Source of the DNA: Draconibacterium orientale
GTDB lineage: Bacteria; Bacteroidota; Bacteroidia; Bacteroidales; UBA12170
Reading direction: 5' to 3'
Length of the DNA: 7,660 nt
Assembly: GCA_020718315.1 (NCBI GenBank)
Contig: DYSK01000099.1
Span: 1-7,660, forward strand
Made by a program: the position numbers and the translations under genes. The notes below the pieces were generated by a model. It was given only the letters and a program-made list of their open reading frames with translations, had not been told where the DNA came from and ran no database searches. The stretch's first letter is position 1, and each line of letters opens with the position of its first letter. Shown piece by piece: positions 6,770-7,660 of this stretch.

Positions 6770-7223
6770 ACGCTCTTAACAATTTTTCACGGACTTGTCA
6801 ATTTTTGTTGTTTCGTGAGTTTGAAACAGAGTCTCTCGACCAAGAACGTCTGTCTTCTTTGCTAAATGCAATTTTCTCTTTGAAAAAAAGCCAAACAGCT
6901 TTCCCGAAACAAATTCTTTTCAGCAAAATTACAATTCCGAAAAAAAACCGCACCGCTGCAAAAAACCGTAAAAGCAATCAAAATTGAAGGCCTACAAATT
7001 GTTTTGTAATGCTATCATAGTCACTTTATTGCGAAATAACAGAGACAGAAATGTGTTTTTCGCAGGCTTTTTATTCGCTTTTAAGCAATTTTTTGTCTTA
7101 ATTTGCCTTTTCAAGGGTGTGATTCATTTCATATTGTCCGTTCATTTTGGACTATTCTGTTTTGGTAAATGTTGTTTTTTTTGAATTTATTCGCTTGATT
7201 TTCATTAAATTTAGTTGTTTTTT
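6770..7223. other. Long divergent spacer without a convincing gene
   Basis: This AT-rich stretch lies between the TPR promoter and the NlpC/P60 gene. I find no gene with recognisable domains on either strand. An 84-codon frame at 6733-6987 (+) begins with TTG inside the TPR promoter, has low-complexity Lys/Asn-rich composition at its end and no ribosome binding site. Small structures seen are a 6-bp hairpin TGTTTC/GAAACA with an 8-base loop (6809-6828) and a 6-bp stem GCGAAA/TTTCGC with a 21-base loop (7031-7063). A second -7-like box, TAATTTTG on the minus strand (6924-6931), could start a longer TPR transcript, but it lacks a well-spaced -33 element. The part nearest the NlpC/P60 gene is T-rich, with an 8-T run at 7175-7182. 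Confidence 0.5.
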
Positions 7224-7231
7224 TATATTTT
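7224..7231 (+). promoter_or_regulatory. Possible -7 box for the NlpC/P60 gene
   Basis: TATATTTT matches TAnnTTTG at all but the last base and ends 6 bases before the ATG at 7238. The surrounding T-rich sequence makes such a match easy by chance, and no properly spaced TTG is seen, so this is weak evidence. Confidence 0.25.
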
Positions 7232-7237
7232 ATTCGC

Positions 7238-7660
7238 ATGAGTTTTCGTTTTGTAGCCGTCTTTTTGTTTTTGACTTTAACCTTTCGCTTTGCGCAAGCG
7301 CAAGAAACGAAAGATACATTGGCCTATTTCACGCCACAAAAATTGGATGCTATTTCCGATATCATCAATACCAGCAAATTGTATTTAGGAAAACCTTACC
7401 GATTCAAAAACGAAAAAGGAAATTTGATGGACTGCAGCGGATTTGTTGGCTATGTTTTTTCTCAGCATCAGATTGTATTGCCACGTTCGAGCAGAGCCAT
7501 AGCTACGGTGGTTGAACACATCAAGTTCGAAGATATTCAAAACGGCGATTTGCTCTTTTTCAAAGGTCGAAACATTTCGTCTTCCTCCGTTGGCCATGTA
7601 AGTTTAGTGGTAGAAAAATCAAATGATTATATCGAAATGATTCACAGCAGCCGAAGCGGA
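7238..7660 (+). CDS. Secreted NlpC/P60-family cysteine peptidase, N-terminal part
   Basis: The frame opens with ATG at 7238 and is still open at the right edge, giving 141 residues. Residues 1-22 form a signal peptide (hydrophobic run, then A-Q-A before Gln22), so the enzyme is exported. The rest matches NlpC/P60: LGKPYRFKNEKGNLMDCSGF at 50-69 with the nucleophile Cys66, LPRSS at 81-85, NGDLLFF at 102-108, and GHVSLVVE at 119-126 with the catalytic His120. His136 in MIHSSRSG is at the position of the third polar catalytic residue. Such enzymes usually cleave gamma-D-glutamyl-diaminopimelate bonds in peptidoglycan peptides, acting in wall turnover or remodelling; the exact bond cannot be read from sequence. 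No extra SH3 or LysM domain precedes the catalytic domain, so this is a minimal type unless domains follow beyond the window. No strong ribosome binding site is seen. The gene is divergent from the TPR gene. Confidence 0.9.
   Translation, partial: MSFRFVAVFLFLTLTFRFAQAQETKDTLAYFTPQKLDAISDIINTSKLYLGKPYRFKNEKGNLMDCSGFVGYVFSQHQIVLPRSSRAIATVVEHIKFEDIQNGDLLFFKGRNISSSSVGHVSLVVEKSNDYIEMIHSSRSG

Noticed and set aside
6733..6987. 84-codon open frame on the + strand in the long spacer
   Set aside because: It starts with TTG inside the TPR gene's promoter, has no ribosome binding site, ends in low-complexity Lys/Asn-rich sequence and shows no recognisable domain.
7031..7063. GCGAAA/TTTCGC stem as a structured RNA
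   Set aside because: Only 6 bp close a 21-base unstructured loop; this is expected by chance in a spacer of this size without covariation support.
7074..7096. GCTT-TT-AAGC followed by a T run, as a possible + strand terminator
   Set aside because: The loop would be only 2 bases and the stem 4 bp, too small for a credible terminator, and no gene ends upstream.
7147..7515. 122-codon + strand frame overlapping the NlpC/P60 start
   Set aside because: It is Phe-rich noise from T-rich DNA in a different frame; the frame from 7238 carries the signal peptide and all NlpC/P60 catalytic motifs.
1..7660. CRISPR arrays, insertion sequences, tRNA/rRNA genes, phage, toxin or defence genes
   Set aside because: No spaced direct repeats, transposase motifs, terminal inverted repeats, cloverleaf sequence or defence-type domains were seen on either strand.

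Overview
The window looks like ordinary chromosomal sequence from a member of the Bacteroidota. Three things point there: a PBP2-RodA pair in tandem, a fused DAHP synthase/chorismate mutase of the type common in that phylum, and promoter-like boxes matching the phylum's -7 consensus TAnnTTTG upstream of several genes, with mostly weak Shine-Dalgarno sites. Base composition is AT-rich (about 40% GC by eye). I cannot name a genus.

Layout. At 1-1947 (+ strand) lie the C-terminal part of penicillin-binding protein 2 and complete RodA, overlapping by one base (TAATG); this is probably the end of an mre/mrd cell-elongation operon. At 1950-3041 (- strand) is the fused first-step DAHP synthase and AroQ chorismate mutase of aromatic amino acid synthesis, converging on rodA with a 2-base gap. 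A divergent spacer of about 200 bases separates it from recJ (3245-5032, +), a single-strand-specific 5'-3' exonuclease. recJ converges on an HdeD/DUF308-like six-helix membrane protein (5044-5607, -) with an 11-base gap. A clear intrinsic terminator (5684-5712) closes the next gene, an exported TPR protein (5736-6698, -), which has a good promoter and ribosome binding site. About 540 bases separate its start from an NlpC/P60 cell-wall hydrolase (7238 onward, +), which runs off the right edge; I find no convincing gene in that spacer.

Functional picture. The left edge (PBP2 transpeptidase with its SEDS glycosyltransferase RodA) and the right edge (secreted NlpC/P60 peptidase) both concern peptidoglycan, but they are far apart and there is no sign that they are co-transcribed. 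The genes between are housekeeping (aromatic synthesis, DNA repair) or general envelope proteins. I found no CRISPR array, insertion sequence, tRNA, rRNA, phage or defence gene, and no convincing evidence of a new system. The points most worth checking are the long divergent spacer, the almost leaderless aro promoter, the inverted repeat between aro and recJ, and active-site substitutions in the chorismate mutase domain.
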